From Streptomyces griseorubiginosus (GTDB lineage Bacteria; Actinomycetota; Actinomycetes; Streptomycetales; Streptomycetaceae), in NCBI RefSeq assembly GCF_001514195.1, contig NZ_KQ948738.1, forward strand, positions 335,207 to 399,206: a DNA stretch of 64,000 nucleotides. Direction: 5' to 3'. Position 1 is the stretch's first letter. The number at the start of each line of letters is the position of its first letter. Position numbers and translations under genes: made by a program. The notes under the pieces were generated by a model. The model was given only the letters and a program-made list of their open reading frames with translations, was not told the DNA's origin and made no database searches. This document shows positions 23,870-32,208 of this stretch, one piece after another.

Positions 23870-24355
23870 GTGACCGAGCGCCCAGCCCATGCCGTGGTCC
23901 CCGACCGCTACCGCTATGCGGTGATCCCGCACATCATGGTCGACGACGCCGCCGCGGCGATCGACTTCTACCGGCGGGCGTTCGGCGCTCGCGAGGATTT
24001 CAGGCTGGACGCCCCGGGCGGCGGGATTCTGCACGCCGAGATCACCATCGGGCAGTCCGCCCTGATGCTCGGCGACGCCACCGTGGACGAGGCGGAGTCC
24101 GGCGCCTTCGCCGCGCCCGCCTCCCTCGGCGGCGGCACGTCCGTCGCGCTGCATGTCTTCGTGCCGGACGTGGACAGCCTGGCGAAGCGCGCGGAAGCCG
24201 CCGGCGCCGAGATCCTCCAGCCTCCGCAGGACACGTTCCACGGTGACCGCACGGTCATCCTCAAGGACCCCTCAGGACACTTGTGGGTCTTTCTGACGCA
24301 CGTGGAGGATCTGTCGGAAGAGGAACTCCAGCACCGTCTGACCACCGCCGGGTGA
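23870..24355 (+). CDS. VOC-family (glyoxalase/PhnB-like) protein
   Basis: 161 residues, GTG start at 23870 behind GTGGAGG. The fold signature 'VIPHIMVDDAAAAIDFYRRAFGA' (in parts), 'HAEITIGQSALMLGD', 'VFVPDVDSLAKRAEAAGAE' and 'DRTVILKDPSGHLWVFLTH' is that of PhnB-like vicinal-oxygen-chelate proteins. Metal-ligand positions (H in HAEI, E/D in the second half) are plausible but the usual His at the first position cannot be confirmed. The strong SoxR-like promoter upstream suggests a role in handling redox-active or electrophilic compounds. Confidence 0.87.
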   Translation: MTERPAHAVVPDRYRYAVIPHIMVDDAAAAIDFYRRAFGAREDFRLDAPGGGILHAEITIGQSALMLGDATVDEAESGAFAAPASLGGGTSVALHVFVPDVDSLAKRAEAAGAEILQPPQDTFHGDRTVILKDPSGHLWVFLTHVEDLSEEELQHRLTTAG

Positions 24356-24377
24356 CCTCCCCGCCCCGACACCCCCG

Positions 24378-24420
24378 GGCGTCACCGGTCCGCGGAACGC
24401 CAGGCGCCACCGGCCCGCGG
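24378..24420 (+). repeat. Direct 18-base repeat in the VOC/FAD gene spacer
   Basis: Two copies of an 18-base GGCGnCACCGG.CCGCGG unit (24378-24395 and 24403-24420) differing at two positions, separated by 7 bases. The CCGCGG ends allow hairpins, so the region may also terminate the convergent transcripts. Confidence 0.6.
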
Positions 24421-24432
24421 TCGCGATGATCA

Positions 24433-25860
24433 TCACGTGCGCGAACCGGGCTCCTCCGGCGCCGTCGGCGGCTCGGCCGGCGTGGGCGGGACCTGGCCGA
24501 ACAGGACGGCCCGGGCCACGGGCGGCGCGAACAGTGCGCCGACGGGGGCCGAGAGGGTCAGCACGGCACGGAAGGCAGCGCCCACGACGGGGTTCCCGGG
24601 AGCTCGCTCCTGCACCCGGCGCAGGTACCAGCCGGCGACCTGGTCGGCCGGTCCGCCGGCGAGCGCGCTGCCGACCGCTCCGGGCATCTTCCGGTCGGCG
24701 CCCGCGGAGATGTCCCACGCCTGCCGGGAGGCGGCGAGGAGCGCCTGCTGCACGCGCCGTGTCGTGGGCGTCCGACGCGGGTCGGCCAGGGCGTCGCGCA
24801 GAGCGACCGCGCTCATCGCGGCCACGGCCATGCCCTGGCCGTAGATCGGGTTGAACGTGCACAGGGCGTCGCCGGTGGCGAGGAAGCCCGCAGGACGGCC
24901 CGGCACGTCGTAGCGGCGGCGTACGTTGGCGGTCCGCCGGTAGCCGAACGCCGGGGAGAGGGGCTCGGCGTCCGCCAGCCACCGGTCCAGCAGCGGATGC
25001 GCCAGCCTCTTGGTGTACGTCACGAACTCTTCGTCGCCCGTGGGTGGTTCGTCGCCGCGCAGCCCCGAGACGATCACCAGGTGGCTGCCGTCCTCCAGGG
25101 GCAGTGCGCCGCCTCCGTGGACCTGGTCGGGGCCGGGGTAGACGTAGTAGCCGAGGGTGTCGCCGTCGAGGACACCGTCCGGGCCGCGGTAGACGCGGGA
25201 GGCGTAGGCGAGCCCGGTGTCGATGGTCTCCTCCGGCGCGGCCTCGGCGCCGATCGCCGTGAGCCATTGAGCAGCTTTGGTTCCGCCGCCGGAGGCGTCC
25301 ACGACCAGATCGGCCTCCAGCGGCCGCGCCTCGGCGTGGGCGTCGCCGGAGCGCTCCCGCAGGAGTACGCCCCGCACGCGCGCGGCGTCACCGAGGAGTC
25401 CGACGACATCGGTCCCGTCCACCACGCTGATCACCGGGTCGGCGAGGACCCGCCGCCGGACCAGTTCCTCCAGTTGCGCGCGGGACCCGGTGTAGATGTG
25501 CGTGGTGGCCGGATACCGGCGGAACCAGCGCCCGTTCTGCCACATCACCATGTCCGACGGCATGCCCACCCGAGGGGCGCCCGCCTCCCGCAGCTCGTCC
25601 AGGAAGCCGGGCAGCAGCGCCTCCAGGGCCTGCTGGCCGCCCTTCAGCAGGACGTGCGGATGCCGCCCCTGAGGGACGCCGGGACGGGGCTTGGGGCCGT
25701 CCGGGAACCGGTCGCGCTCGACAACGGTCACCCGGTCGGCGTGGCCGGCCAGGGCGTGCGCCGCGAGGAGCCCCGCGAGGCTGCCGCCCACGACCACCGC
25801 GTGCCGTTCCCCTCGACGGTCCCCTTCGCCCCAACGGCCTTTCTGTACGGCAGATTTCAC
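24433..25860 (-). CDS. FAD-dependent oxidoreductase
   Basis: 475 residues; GTG at 25860 follows AAGGGGG. Rossmann motif GGSLAGLLAAHALA (about residue 22) and VVERDRFPD follow the N-terminus; the second FAD motif 'FLATGDALCTFNPIYGQGMAVA' (in parts GDALCTFNPIYGQG) is diagnostic of group A flavoprotein monooxygenases and geranylgeranyl reductase-like proteins. 'RPGVPQGRHPHVLLKGG' after the first FAD motif resembles squalene epoxidase-like or halogenase-related oxidases. Substrate unknown. A Pro-rich tail ends the protein. Convergent with the VOC gene. Confidence 0.85.
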   Translation of the reverse strand: MKSAVQKGRWGEGDRRGERHAVVVGGSLAGLLAAHALAGHADRVTVVERDRFPDGPKPRPGVPQGRHPHVLLKGGQQALEALLPGFLDELREAGAPRVGMPSDMVMWQNGRWFRRYPATTHIYTGSRAQLEELVRRRVLADPVISVVDGTDVVGLLGDAARVRGVLLRERSGDAHAEARPLEADLVVDASGGGTKAAQWLTAIGAEAAPEETIDTGLAYASRVYRGPDGVLDGDTLGYYVYPGPDQVHGGGALPLEDGSHLVIVSGLRGDEPPTGDEEFVTYTKRLAHPLLDRWLADAEPLSPAFGYRRTANVRRRYDVPGRPAGFLATGDALCTFNPIYGQGMAVAAMSAVALRDALADPRRTPTTRRVQQALLAASRQAWDISAGADRKMPGAVGSALAGGPADQVAGWYLRRVQERAPGNPVVGAAFRAVLTLSAPVGALFAPPVARAVLFGQVPPTPAEPPTAPEEPGSRT

Positions 25861-26044
25861 CGGTCGCCCCCTTGGTCGCCACGTGGTGGAAGGGCACAAG
25901 TATCCCGCCCCGTAAAGTGGGTTGACGGCTTTCCGGCCTTAGGAACGCCGTGTCCCTCTTCTGCCGCCGACGCTCGGACCCACGTCGAGCGGGGAAGAGG
26001 AATGTTCGACAGGACCACGTCACTCAGGGGGAAAGGTGGTCGCC

Positions 26045-26341
26045 ATGTGGGGCAGGATCCGCAAGTCAGGCACCCGGTTCGTGAACGCGATGCGCATCGA
26101 GGAGCAGCCCGAGGGGGCGGCTCGCACGTACAACCTGTTCGAGGCTGCCGCCGCGTATGTCTCGGCCTGCGCCGAGGACGACCAGGAGCGGCTCGAGGAG
26201 GCCGCGGCCTGGGTGTCGCCCGAAGCGCTGTCGTTCGGGGTCAACGAACTCGCGTGCCGGGCCGTCATCGCCCTCGCCCGGGAGCGCGACGAGTCGCCGC
26301 GTGAGGTGGCCCGCGCGCTCCTCGGACTGCCGGCGGCCTGA
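26045..26341 (+). CDS. Small conserved hypothetical protein
   Basis: 98 residues with the ATG at 26045; AAAGG eight bases upstream supports this start over a GTG at 26036. A basic N-terminus (WGRIRKSGTRFVNAMR) is followed by helices rich in Ala and Glu (NLFEAAAAYVSACAEDD) and 'SPREVARALLGLPAA' at the end. Soluble, no signal or membrane segment. Coding composition and the ribosome binding site support a real gene; I do not recognise the family. Confidence 0.6.
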   Translation: MWGRIRKSGTRFVNAMRIEEQPEGAARTYNLFEAAAAYVSACAEDDQERLEEAAAWVSPEALSFGVNELACRAVIALARERDESPREVARALLGLPAA

Positions 26342-26476
26342 TCGACGGGCAAAGGATGGTCGATTCGCCCCGTCCAGCCGGAAAACTGCAGCTCCGGGTG
26401 TTCTTGCCAGTCGTGACAAGCGCCTTCCCCGCGCACTAGGGTGCGCGCCGTTGGACTTACCGATGGGGAGGCTGGG

Positions 26477-27523
26477 ATGGCCGGGACGGACGAGGACGCC
26501 GTCGCCGCCGCGGAGGACGCGCTCTATGTGCTGACGGCGGTGCTGCTGACGCCGGCGAAGTTCCCGAGCGTGCTGGGCGACGACTATCCGGAGGCGTGTG
26601 CGGCGCTCGGTCTGGCGCCGCTGGCCGACGGGTACGGCCTGGTGATCGGCCAGGACGGGGCCGGCGCCCGGTGGACGGTCGTCATCGACGACGTCTCCCT
26701 GGTGGCGGTGGCGATCGCGTCCTGGGACTGCGGCATGGAGTACGAACTGTCGCCCGAGGAGCACACCGTGGTGGCCGCGCTGCCCGGTTGGCCCCTCGCG
26801 GTCGCCGTGGCCGCGCCCGGCGTGCCGGCGCCGCACGACCCGGAGGCCGATGCCGCCTACGGTCCCGTGCTCGCGCCCCCGGACACCACGACCTGGGGAT
26901 CGGCCCAGCGGCGCCTGGGTGCCGACGAGATCGCGCTCCAGTGGGCGATGTGGCGCGAGCAGATCGACGACTCGGCCTTCGCGAGCCCGAGCGGCGCGTC
27001 GGCCGCGTCGACGGCGCCCGAGAAGACCTCCGCGGGGAAGGCCTCCGAAGAGAAGGCCGCGGACCAAGGCCCCGCCGAAGTCAGCTCCTCGGCAAGCGGC
27101 TCCTCGGCTGGCAGCTCCTCGCCAGGCAGTTCCTCGCCAGGCAGTTCCTCGAACGGCCAGGCCGCCGGCGGGGGCATCGCGGAGAGTGGCTCCTCGGACG
27201 GCACGGGCGCGGTCACGGACGCCTCGGGCGGGGCCGGGAAGACGGCGGGCAAAGGCCACAGCGGTGTGCGGCGCGTGCTCGCCGAGGCCCGTGCCTACAT
27301 CGAGTCGCCGCCGCCCCTCGGTCGAGTCAGGTCCTCGTTCGCGTCGGGCGACTCCCGGACGCTGCGAGCCGACGGCCCCGGGTGGTCGCTGGTGGCCCGG
27401 ACCGACGACATCGCGTTCGTGCTCCTGGACGACGAGCCCGGGGAGGTCCTGCCGGTGGGGCGGGGCCCGGAGCTGCCGGGACTGCTGGCCGCGCTCGACA
27501 AGTTGGCCGTACGCCCCAGCTGA
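26477..27523 (+). CDS. Hypothetical protein with Ser/Gly-rich repeat linker
   Basis: 348 residues; ATG at 26477 behind GGGGAGG. Three parts are visible: a folded N-terminal half (to about residue 175) with 'ALYVLTAVLLTPAKFPSVLG' and 'WTVVIDDVSLVAVAIASWDCG'; a low-complexity linker (about 180-255) of Ser/Gly/Pro repeats such as SSPGSSSPGSSS; and a C-terminal domain (about 265-348) with 'SFASGDSRTLRADGPGWSLVARTDDIAFVLLDD' in parts. The C-terminal part resembles proteins that bind secretion or cell-wall partners, but I do not recognise the family. No signal peptide. The linker is encoded by direct DNA repeats at about 27100-27155. Confidence 0.6.
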   Translation: MAGTDEDAVAAAEDALYVLTAVLLTPAKFPSVLGDDYPEACAALGLAPLADGYGLVIGQDGAGARWTVVIDDVSLVAVAIASWDCGMEYELSPEEHTVVAALPGWPLAVAVAAPGVPAPHDPEADAAYGPVLAPPDTTTWGSAQRRLGADEIALQWAMWREQIDDSAFASPSGASAASTAPEKTSAGKASEEKAADQGPAEVSSSASGSSAGSSSPGSSSPGSSSNGQAAGGGIAESGSSDGTGAVTDASGGAGKTAGKGHSGVRRVLAEARAYIESPPPLGRVRSSFASGDSRTLRADGPGWSLVARTDDIAFVLLDDEPGEVLPVGRGPELPGLLAALDKLAVRPS

Positions 27524-27533
27524 ACCGCCGCTC

Positions 27534-27570
27534 CGCACCGGCCGGGCCTGACGTGCTCCCGGCCGGTGCG
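27534..27570. terminator. Strong terminator hairpin
   Basis: 13-base perfect stem CGCACCGGCCGGG/CCCGGCCGGTGCG with an 11-base loop, between convergent genes ending at 27523 and 27577. Confidence 0.85.
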
Positions 27571-27576
27571 CGGAGG

Positions 27577-27759
27577 TCAGCGGCCCAGTTCCTTGCGGGT
27601 GACCCGGCGCAGCCTGCGCCGCTGGGAGGGGTCCAGGGTGAGGTAGGCGGCGGCCGGGACCCCCAGGACGATCAGGAGTGCGGCCCACCAGGGCAGCCAG
27701 ATCAGCAGGAGCAGCCCGACCGCCACACCCCCTGCGGCGATCTTCGCGTTCTTCGACAT
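27577..27759 (-). CDS. Small membrane protein
   Basis: 60 residues with ATG at 27759 behind a perfect AAGGAGG. A hydrophobic stretch of about 30 residues (AAGGVAVGLLLLIWLPWWAA and the following leucine-rich part) makes one or two membrane helices; the tail is Arg/Lys-rich (SQRRRLRRVTRKELGR), implying a cytosolic C-terminus. Function unknown. It follows the desaturase gene on the same strand but 120 bases apart; this gap contains short direct repeats of CCTGAGA (about 27839-27872). Confidence 0.75.
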   Translation of the reverse strand: MSKNAKIAAGGVAVGLLLLIWLPWWAALLIVLGVPAAAYLTLDPSQRRRLRRVTRKELGR

Positions 27760-27879
27760 GTGTGTCGCCTCCTTCGCGGCCCTTGCCGCTCTCTGTCCGG
27801 AAAAACGGGTCCGCGCTGCCTGTAGTTCCGGACCACGACCCTGAGACATCCCTGAGAACACCCCCTGAGACGTCCCGGA

Positions 27880-28938
27880 TCAGTGGTCGGTCCGAAGCGG
27901 CTCGCCCACATCGTGCATGTGCTTCAGCGCCTGCCGGTAGGAGTCGACGAGACCGGTCTCGGTGTAGGGGATACCCAGATCCCGGCAGTGCGCGCGCACG
28001 AGCGGCTGTGCGAGGCGCAGATGCGGCCGGGGCATGCTGGGAAACAGGTGGTGCTCCACCTGGTAGTTGAGCCCTCCGAGGAACCAGTCGGTGAGGGCGC
28101 CGCCGCGGATGTTGCGGGAGGTGAGCACCTGTCGGCGCAGGTGGCCCCAGGACTCGCCGTCCGGGTCGGGCATCTCCATGCCCTTGTGGTTGGGCGCGAA
28201 CGACATCCCGAGGTGCAGGCCGAACAACGCCTGGTGGATCGCCGCGAAGGCCAGCGCCTTGCCGGGCGACATGACGGTCAGCAACAGCGTGGCGTAGGCG
28301 GCGACATGGGTCACCAGGAGGGCGCCTTCGACGGCACGCTCTCCCGGAGCCTGGCGGCGCAGATCCCGGAAGCCCTGGATCTTCAGGGCGATGCCTTCGA
28401 GCAGGGTGAGGGGGAAGAACAGCCAGGCCTGCCGGCGGGTGAGCCAACGCCGGAAGCCCGTACGCAGCTTGGCCTGTTCACCGGTGAAGACCAGGACGTC
28501 CGCGGCGACGTCGGGGTCCTTGTCGATGTGGTTGGGGTTGGCGTGGTGGCGGTTGTGCTTGTGGTTCCACCAGGAGTAGCTCATCCCCAGGAGCAGGTTG
28601 CCGTGGACCAGGCCGATGACGCGGCTGGTGGCCTTGTCGCCGGTGATCTGGGCGTGGCCGGCGTCGTGGCCTATGAAGGCGGTGCGGGCGGAGAAGACGG
28701 CGAGGAGCGGGGCCAGCAGCAGGGTCAGCCAGGTGTCGCCGGACAGGATCACGGCCGTGACAAGGCCGGCCAGGGCGAGTGCGTTGACGGCGATGGTCCG
28801 GGCGTACCAGCCGTGGCGGCGCTCAAGGAGCCCCCGGTTCTTCACCACGCGCAGGAGTGGCGTGAACTCACTGGGGCCGGGCGGTGAGCCGGACGTACCG
28901 CGCGGGTGGGGTACGAGGGTTGCGGTGCGCTGCGGCAT
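27880..28938 (-). CDS. Fatty acid desaturase (acyl-lipid, front-end type without cytochrome b5)
   Basis: 352-residue membrane di-iron desaturase. The three histidine boxes are HDAGH (about residues 91-95), HKHNRHH (126-132) and QVEHH (about 293-297); Q in the third box is typical of front-end (delta-5/delta-6-like) desaturases. Four hydrophobic helices surround them. No cytochrome b5 domain is fused, so electrons must come from a separate ferredoxin or similar carrier. Upstream lie a G-rich stretch (29029-29062) and the SNF2 gene in the other direction. Confidence 0.93.
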   Translation of the reverse strand: MPQRTATLVPHPRGTSGSPPGPSEFTPLLRVVKNRGLLERRHGWYARTIAVNALALAGLVTAVILSGDTWLTLLLAPLLAVFSARTAFIGHDAGHAQITGDKATSRVIGLVHGNLLLGMSYSWWNHKHNRHHANPNHIDKDPDVAADVLVFTGEQAKLRTGFRRWLTRRQAWLFFPLTLLEGIALKIQGFRDLRRQAPGERAVEGALLVTHVAAYATLLLTVMSPGKALAFAAIHQALFGLHLGMSFAPNHKGMEMPDPDGESWGHLRRQVLTSRNIRGGALTDWFLGGLNYQVEHHLFPSMPRPHLRLAQPLVRAHCRDLGIPYTETGLVDSYRQALKHMHDVGEPLRTDH

Positions 28939-29028
28939 GTCCGGACTCCGGCTCTCTCAGGAAACGTTCTGACCTGAGGAAACGTACGAAGTGGTGACCT
29001 GTCGCGACCATCCGACAGTCCCCCCTGC

Positions 29029-29062
29029 GGGGACGGGGGGCAACACCGGGGGCAGAGGGGGG
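29029..29062 (+). other. Potential G-quadruplex in a divergent promoter region
   Basis: Four G-tracts of 4, 6, 5 and 6 guanines with loops of 2, 7 and 4 bases, within the 234-base region between the divergent desaturase and SNF2 genes. The rest of this region holds two copies of CTCGGATCG (about 29089 and 29106) and an extended A/T-rich patch near 29165. Confidence 0.5.
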
Positions 29063-29172
29063 TTGGCAACACCTCCGCGCAAAGCGACTCGGATCGACAA
29101 AGGGGCTCGGATCGCTCTCCGACGGCCGTGGGGAGTGATGTACCCTCGACCACTCCGACCGAGTAGTCAAGT

Positions 29173-32100
29173 TTGAGGAGTACCGCGATCACCGTCCAGA
29201 GGTTCCCCGCGGCAACACCGTCCGAGATCTCCGCACTGGCATCCTGCTGTGCCGTGTTCCTGCCGGGAGACCCGGCCCGCACGGGCGTCATGGCCTTCTG
29301 GAGGCCGGACGGCACCCCGCCGCCCGCCGTGGCGGCGGGAAGGGCCGAGGAGACGGCTCTCGTGGTGCCCGGCAGCGGCGGCGCGGAACTGGTGAGCCGG
29401 CCCGCGGTCCTGCTGCCGGTCCGCGCCGCCCTGCCGGTCCTCACGCGTGCGCGTGCCTCGGCGCAAGGGCATCGCGCCACCGAGTTCTGGGGTGCCGCGG
29501 CCGTGCTCGCCCTCCAGTGCGTGGCGCGTGGGCTGCTGCTGCCCGGCCTGTCCCCCGCAGACCATGACGCCTGGCGCGTCGGCCCCCTGGGCGCGGCGGA
29601 CATCGAGCGCGTCCAACGGCTCGCCGCCGCGATGCCGCCCGAGGCGCACGCCGTACCCCTGAGCAGCGCCGAACCGCTGCGCCTGCCCGAGCCCGAACAG
29701 CTGCTGCGCGCTTTCCTGGACGCCGTCGCGGACGCCCTGCCCCGCTCCCCCGCGGCACCCCTCGTGACCGGCGGACCCGCCTACGCCGCTCAGGAACCGC
29801 AGTACCTGCCTGAACAGCGCGCGTGGGCGGCGGAGGTCGCCGCGGGCCATGACGCGGGCGTACGCGTCTCCTTGCGGATCGAGGTCGCAGGTCTGGTCAC
29901 CGATGCCGAGGTCCAGGGTCTGGTCAGCGATCGCGAGGCCGAGGGTCTGGTCAGCGAAGCCAAGGGTCCGGCCGTCGCCTATCGCGAAGCCAAGGGTCCG
30001 GCCACCGATCCCGAAGGCCAGGTTCCGGCTGCCGATCCCGAAGGCCAGATTCCGACTGCCGATCACAAAGGCCAGATTCCGGCTGCCGACGAACAGCCCT
30101 CCTTCCGGTCCGTGCTCCAGGTGCACAGCGTGAGCGACCCGGCGATGGTCGCCGACGCTGCCGACGTGTGGACGGGAACCGCGGCCTTCGACTCACGCGC
30201 GCGGATGGACGTCCTCCTCGCCCTCCGCCGGGCAGCGCGCGCGTGGCCGCCGCTCGCCCCGCTGCTCTCGGCACCGGTGCCGGACGCCGTGGAGCTCGTG
30301 GACGAGGAGGTGACCGACCTCCTGGGCGAGGGAGCCCGGGCTCTCGCACGCATCGGGGTCGAGGTGCACTGGCCCCGGGCGCTGACCAGAAACCTCACCA
30401 CGCGTGCGACGGTCGGGCCGCCGGACGGCGACGGGGGCACCTCGGGTGCTCCGTCCTTCCTGTCCGCCGACGCCCTGCTCGCGTTCGACTGGTGGTTCGC
30501 GCTGGGCGACCAGCGGCTCACGCGCGAGGAGCTGGACCGGCTCGCCGAGTCGAACCGCCCTGTCGTACGGCTGCGCGACCAGTGGGTGCTGGTCGACCCG
30601 CACGAGGTACGCCGGGCGCAGGCACGGCAGGACCGCAAGGTGACACCCGTCGACGCCCTGAGCGCCGCTCTGACGGGCTCCGCCGAGATCGACGGCCGCA
30701 GGGTCGACGTACAGCCCACCGGATGGCTGGCGGCCCTCAGGGACCGGCTCTCGGACCCTGAGGGCCAGGAGCCGGTCCCGCAACCGGCCGCGCTCTCCGC
30801 GACGCTGCGCGACTACCAGCGCCGGGGCCTCAACTGGCTGGCCCGTATGACGTCCTCGGGGCTCGGCTGCTGTCTCGCCGACGACATGGGGCTCGGCAAG
30901 ACGATCACCTTGATCGCGCTGCATCTGCACCGGCAGACCGACAGCACGTCCGCCGGCCCCACCCTCGTGGTGTGCCCGACCTCCTTGATGGGCAACTGGC
31001 AGCGCGAGATCGCGAGGTTCGCTCCCGGTACGGCCGTGCGCCGCTTCCACGGACCGCGGCGCGACCTCGACGGCCTGGCCGACGGGGAGTTCGTGCTGAC
31101 CACGTACGGCACCATGCGCCTGGACGCGCCCCGCCTCGCCGAGGTGGCATGGGGAATGGTCGTCGCGGACGAGGCCCAGCACGTGAAGAACCCTTACTCG
31201 GCGACCGCCCGTGAGCTTCGCACGATCGACGCACGCGCACGCGTGGCGCTCACCGGCACCCCGGTCGAGAACAACCTGTCCGAGCTGTGGGCCATCCTCG
31301 ACTGGACGACTCCGGGCCTGCTGGGCCGGCTGGGCACGTTCCGCGACCGGTACGCGCAGGCGGTCGAGAGCGGCCGGGACCCTGCTGCCGCGGAACGGCT
31401 GGCCCGGCTGGTGCGGCCCTTCCTGTTGCGCCGCCGCAAGTCGGACCCGGGCATCGCCCCGGAGCTGCCGCCGAAGACCGAGACCGACCGTGCCGTCTCG
31501 CTCACCCCGGAACAGGTCGGCCTGTACGAGGCCGTGGTGCGGGAGACCCTCGCGGAGATCGCCGCCGCGGACAGCATGGCGCGGCGGGGACTGATCGTGA
31601 AGCTCCTGACGGGCCTCAAACAGATCTGCAACCACCCGGCGCAGTTCCTCAAGGAGGAGCGGCCCACGATCGCGGCCCGCTCCGGGAAGCTGGAACTCCT
31701 GGACGAACTCCTGGACACGATCCTCGCCGAAGGGGCGAGCGTGCTGGTGTTCACGCAGTACGTGCGCATGGCCGGTCTCATCGAGCGCCATCTCGCGGCA
31801 CGCGGTCTGCGCACGCAGTTCCTGCACGGCGGGACCCCGGTCGCCGGGCGGGAGGCGATGGTGGCGCGGTTCCAGGAGGGCGAAGTACCCGTGTTCCTGC
31901 TGTCGTTGAAGGCCGCGGGCACCGGACTGAACCTCACCCGGGCCGAGCACGTCGTGCACTACGACCGCTGGTGGAACCCGGCCGTCGAGGCACAGGCCAC
32001 CGACCGCGCGTACCGCATCGGGCAGACCCGTCCCGTGCAGGTGCACCGGTTGATCGCCGAGGGGACGATCGAGGACCGCATCGCCGACATGCTGCACCGC

Positions 32101-32208
32101 AAGCGGGAGTTGGCCGACGCGGTGCTCGGTGCCGGCGAGGCGGCCCTGACCGAGCTGACGGACGCCGAGCTCGCGGACCTGGTCGAACTTCGAGGGGGCG
32201 CACGATGA
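29173..32208 (+). CDS. SNF2-family DEAD/DEAH-box helicase
   Basis: Up to 1011 residues. The only open-frame start before the conserved region is a TTG at 29173; GAGGAG at 29175-29180 would instead fit an initiation near 29188 (an ATC) and a GTG occurs at 29254, so the start is uncertain. Residues about 240-310 form a repeated low-complexity insert. The helicase core follows: DDMGLGKT (about 572), DEAQ in VVADEAQHVK (about 665), LTGTPVENN, and in the second lobe LVFTQYVRM, 'LKAAGTGLNLT' and QATDRAYRIGQ. These are SWI2/SNF2 motifs as in RapA- and HepA-like proteins. Overlaps the SWIM gene by four bases, so the two probably act together in chromatin-like or RNA polymerase remodelling. Confidence 0.9.
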   Translation: MRSTAITVQRFPAATPSEISALASCCAVFLPGDPARTGVMAFWRPDGTPPPAVAAGRAEETALVVPGSGGAELVSRPAVLLPVRAALPVLTRARASAQGHRATEFWGAAAVLALQCVARGLLLPGLSPADHDAWRVGPLGAADIERVQRLAAAMPPEAHAVPLSSAEPLRLPEPEQLLRAFLDAVADALPRSPAAPLVTGGPAYAAQEPQYLPEQRAWAAEVAAGHDAGVRVSLRIEVAGLVTDAEVQGLVSDREAEGLVSEAKGPAVAYREAKGPATDPEGQVPAADPEGQIPTADHKGQIPAADEQPSFRSVLQVHSVSDPAMVADAADVWTGTAAFDSRARMDVLLALRRAARAWPPLAPLLSAPVPDAVELVDEEVTDLLGEGARALARIGVEVHWPRALTRNLTTRATVGPPDGDGGTSGAPSFLSADALLAFDWWFALGDQRLTREELDRLAESNRPVVRLRDQWVLVDPHEVRRAQARQDRKVTPVDALSAALTGSAEIDGRRVDVQPTGWLAALRDRLSDPEGQEPVPQPAALSATLRDYQRRGLNWLARMTSSGLGCCLADDMGLGKTITLIALHLHRQTDSTSAGPTLVVCPTSLMGNWQREIARFAPGTAVRRFHGPRRDLDGLADGEFVLTTYGTMRLDAPRLAEVAWGMVVADEAQHVKNPYSATARELRTIDARARVALTGTPVENNLSELWAILDWTTPGLLGRLGTFRDRYAQAVESGRDPAAAERLARLVRPFLLRRRKSDPGIAPELPPKTETDRAVSLTPEQVGLYEAVVRETLAEIAAADSMARRGLIVKLLTGLKQICNHPAQFLKEERPTIAARSGKLELLDELLDTILAEGASVLVFTQYVRMAGLIERHLAARGLRTQFLHGGTPVAGREAMVARFQEGEVPVFLLSLKAAGTGLNLTRAEHVVHYDRWWNPAVEAQATDRAYRIGQTRPVQVHRLIAEGTIEDRIADMLHRKRELADAVLGAGEAALTELTDAELADLVELRGGAR
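29887..30096 (+). repeat. Tandem repeat coding for an insert in the SNF2 protein
   Basis: Near-tandem units of about 30 bases coding for decapeptides: first GLVnnnnxxx-type units (GLVTDAEVQ, GLVSDREAE, GLVSEAKGP), then P-E-G-Q-x-P-x-A-D units. Frame is kept throughout. The insert separates the N-terminal domain from the helicase core. Confidence 0.8.

Noticed and set aside
25861..26044. Possible small gene starting at ATG 26002
   Set aside because: It overlaps the better-supported gene at 26045 in another frame and has no conserved or structured content.
27100..27155. Short direct repeats resembling a CRISPR array
   Set aside because: They encode a Ser/Gly/Pro linker in frame, the units are too short and there are no unique spacers or cas genes.
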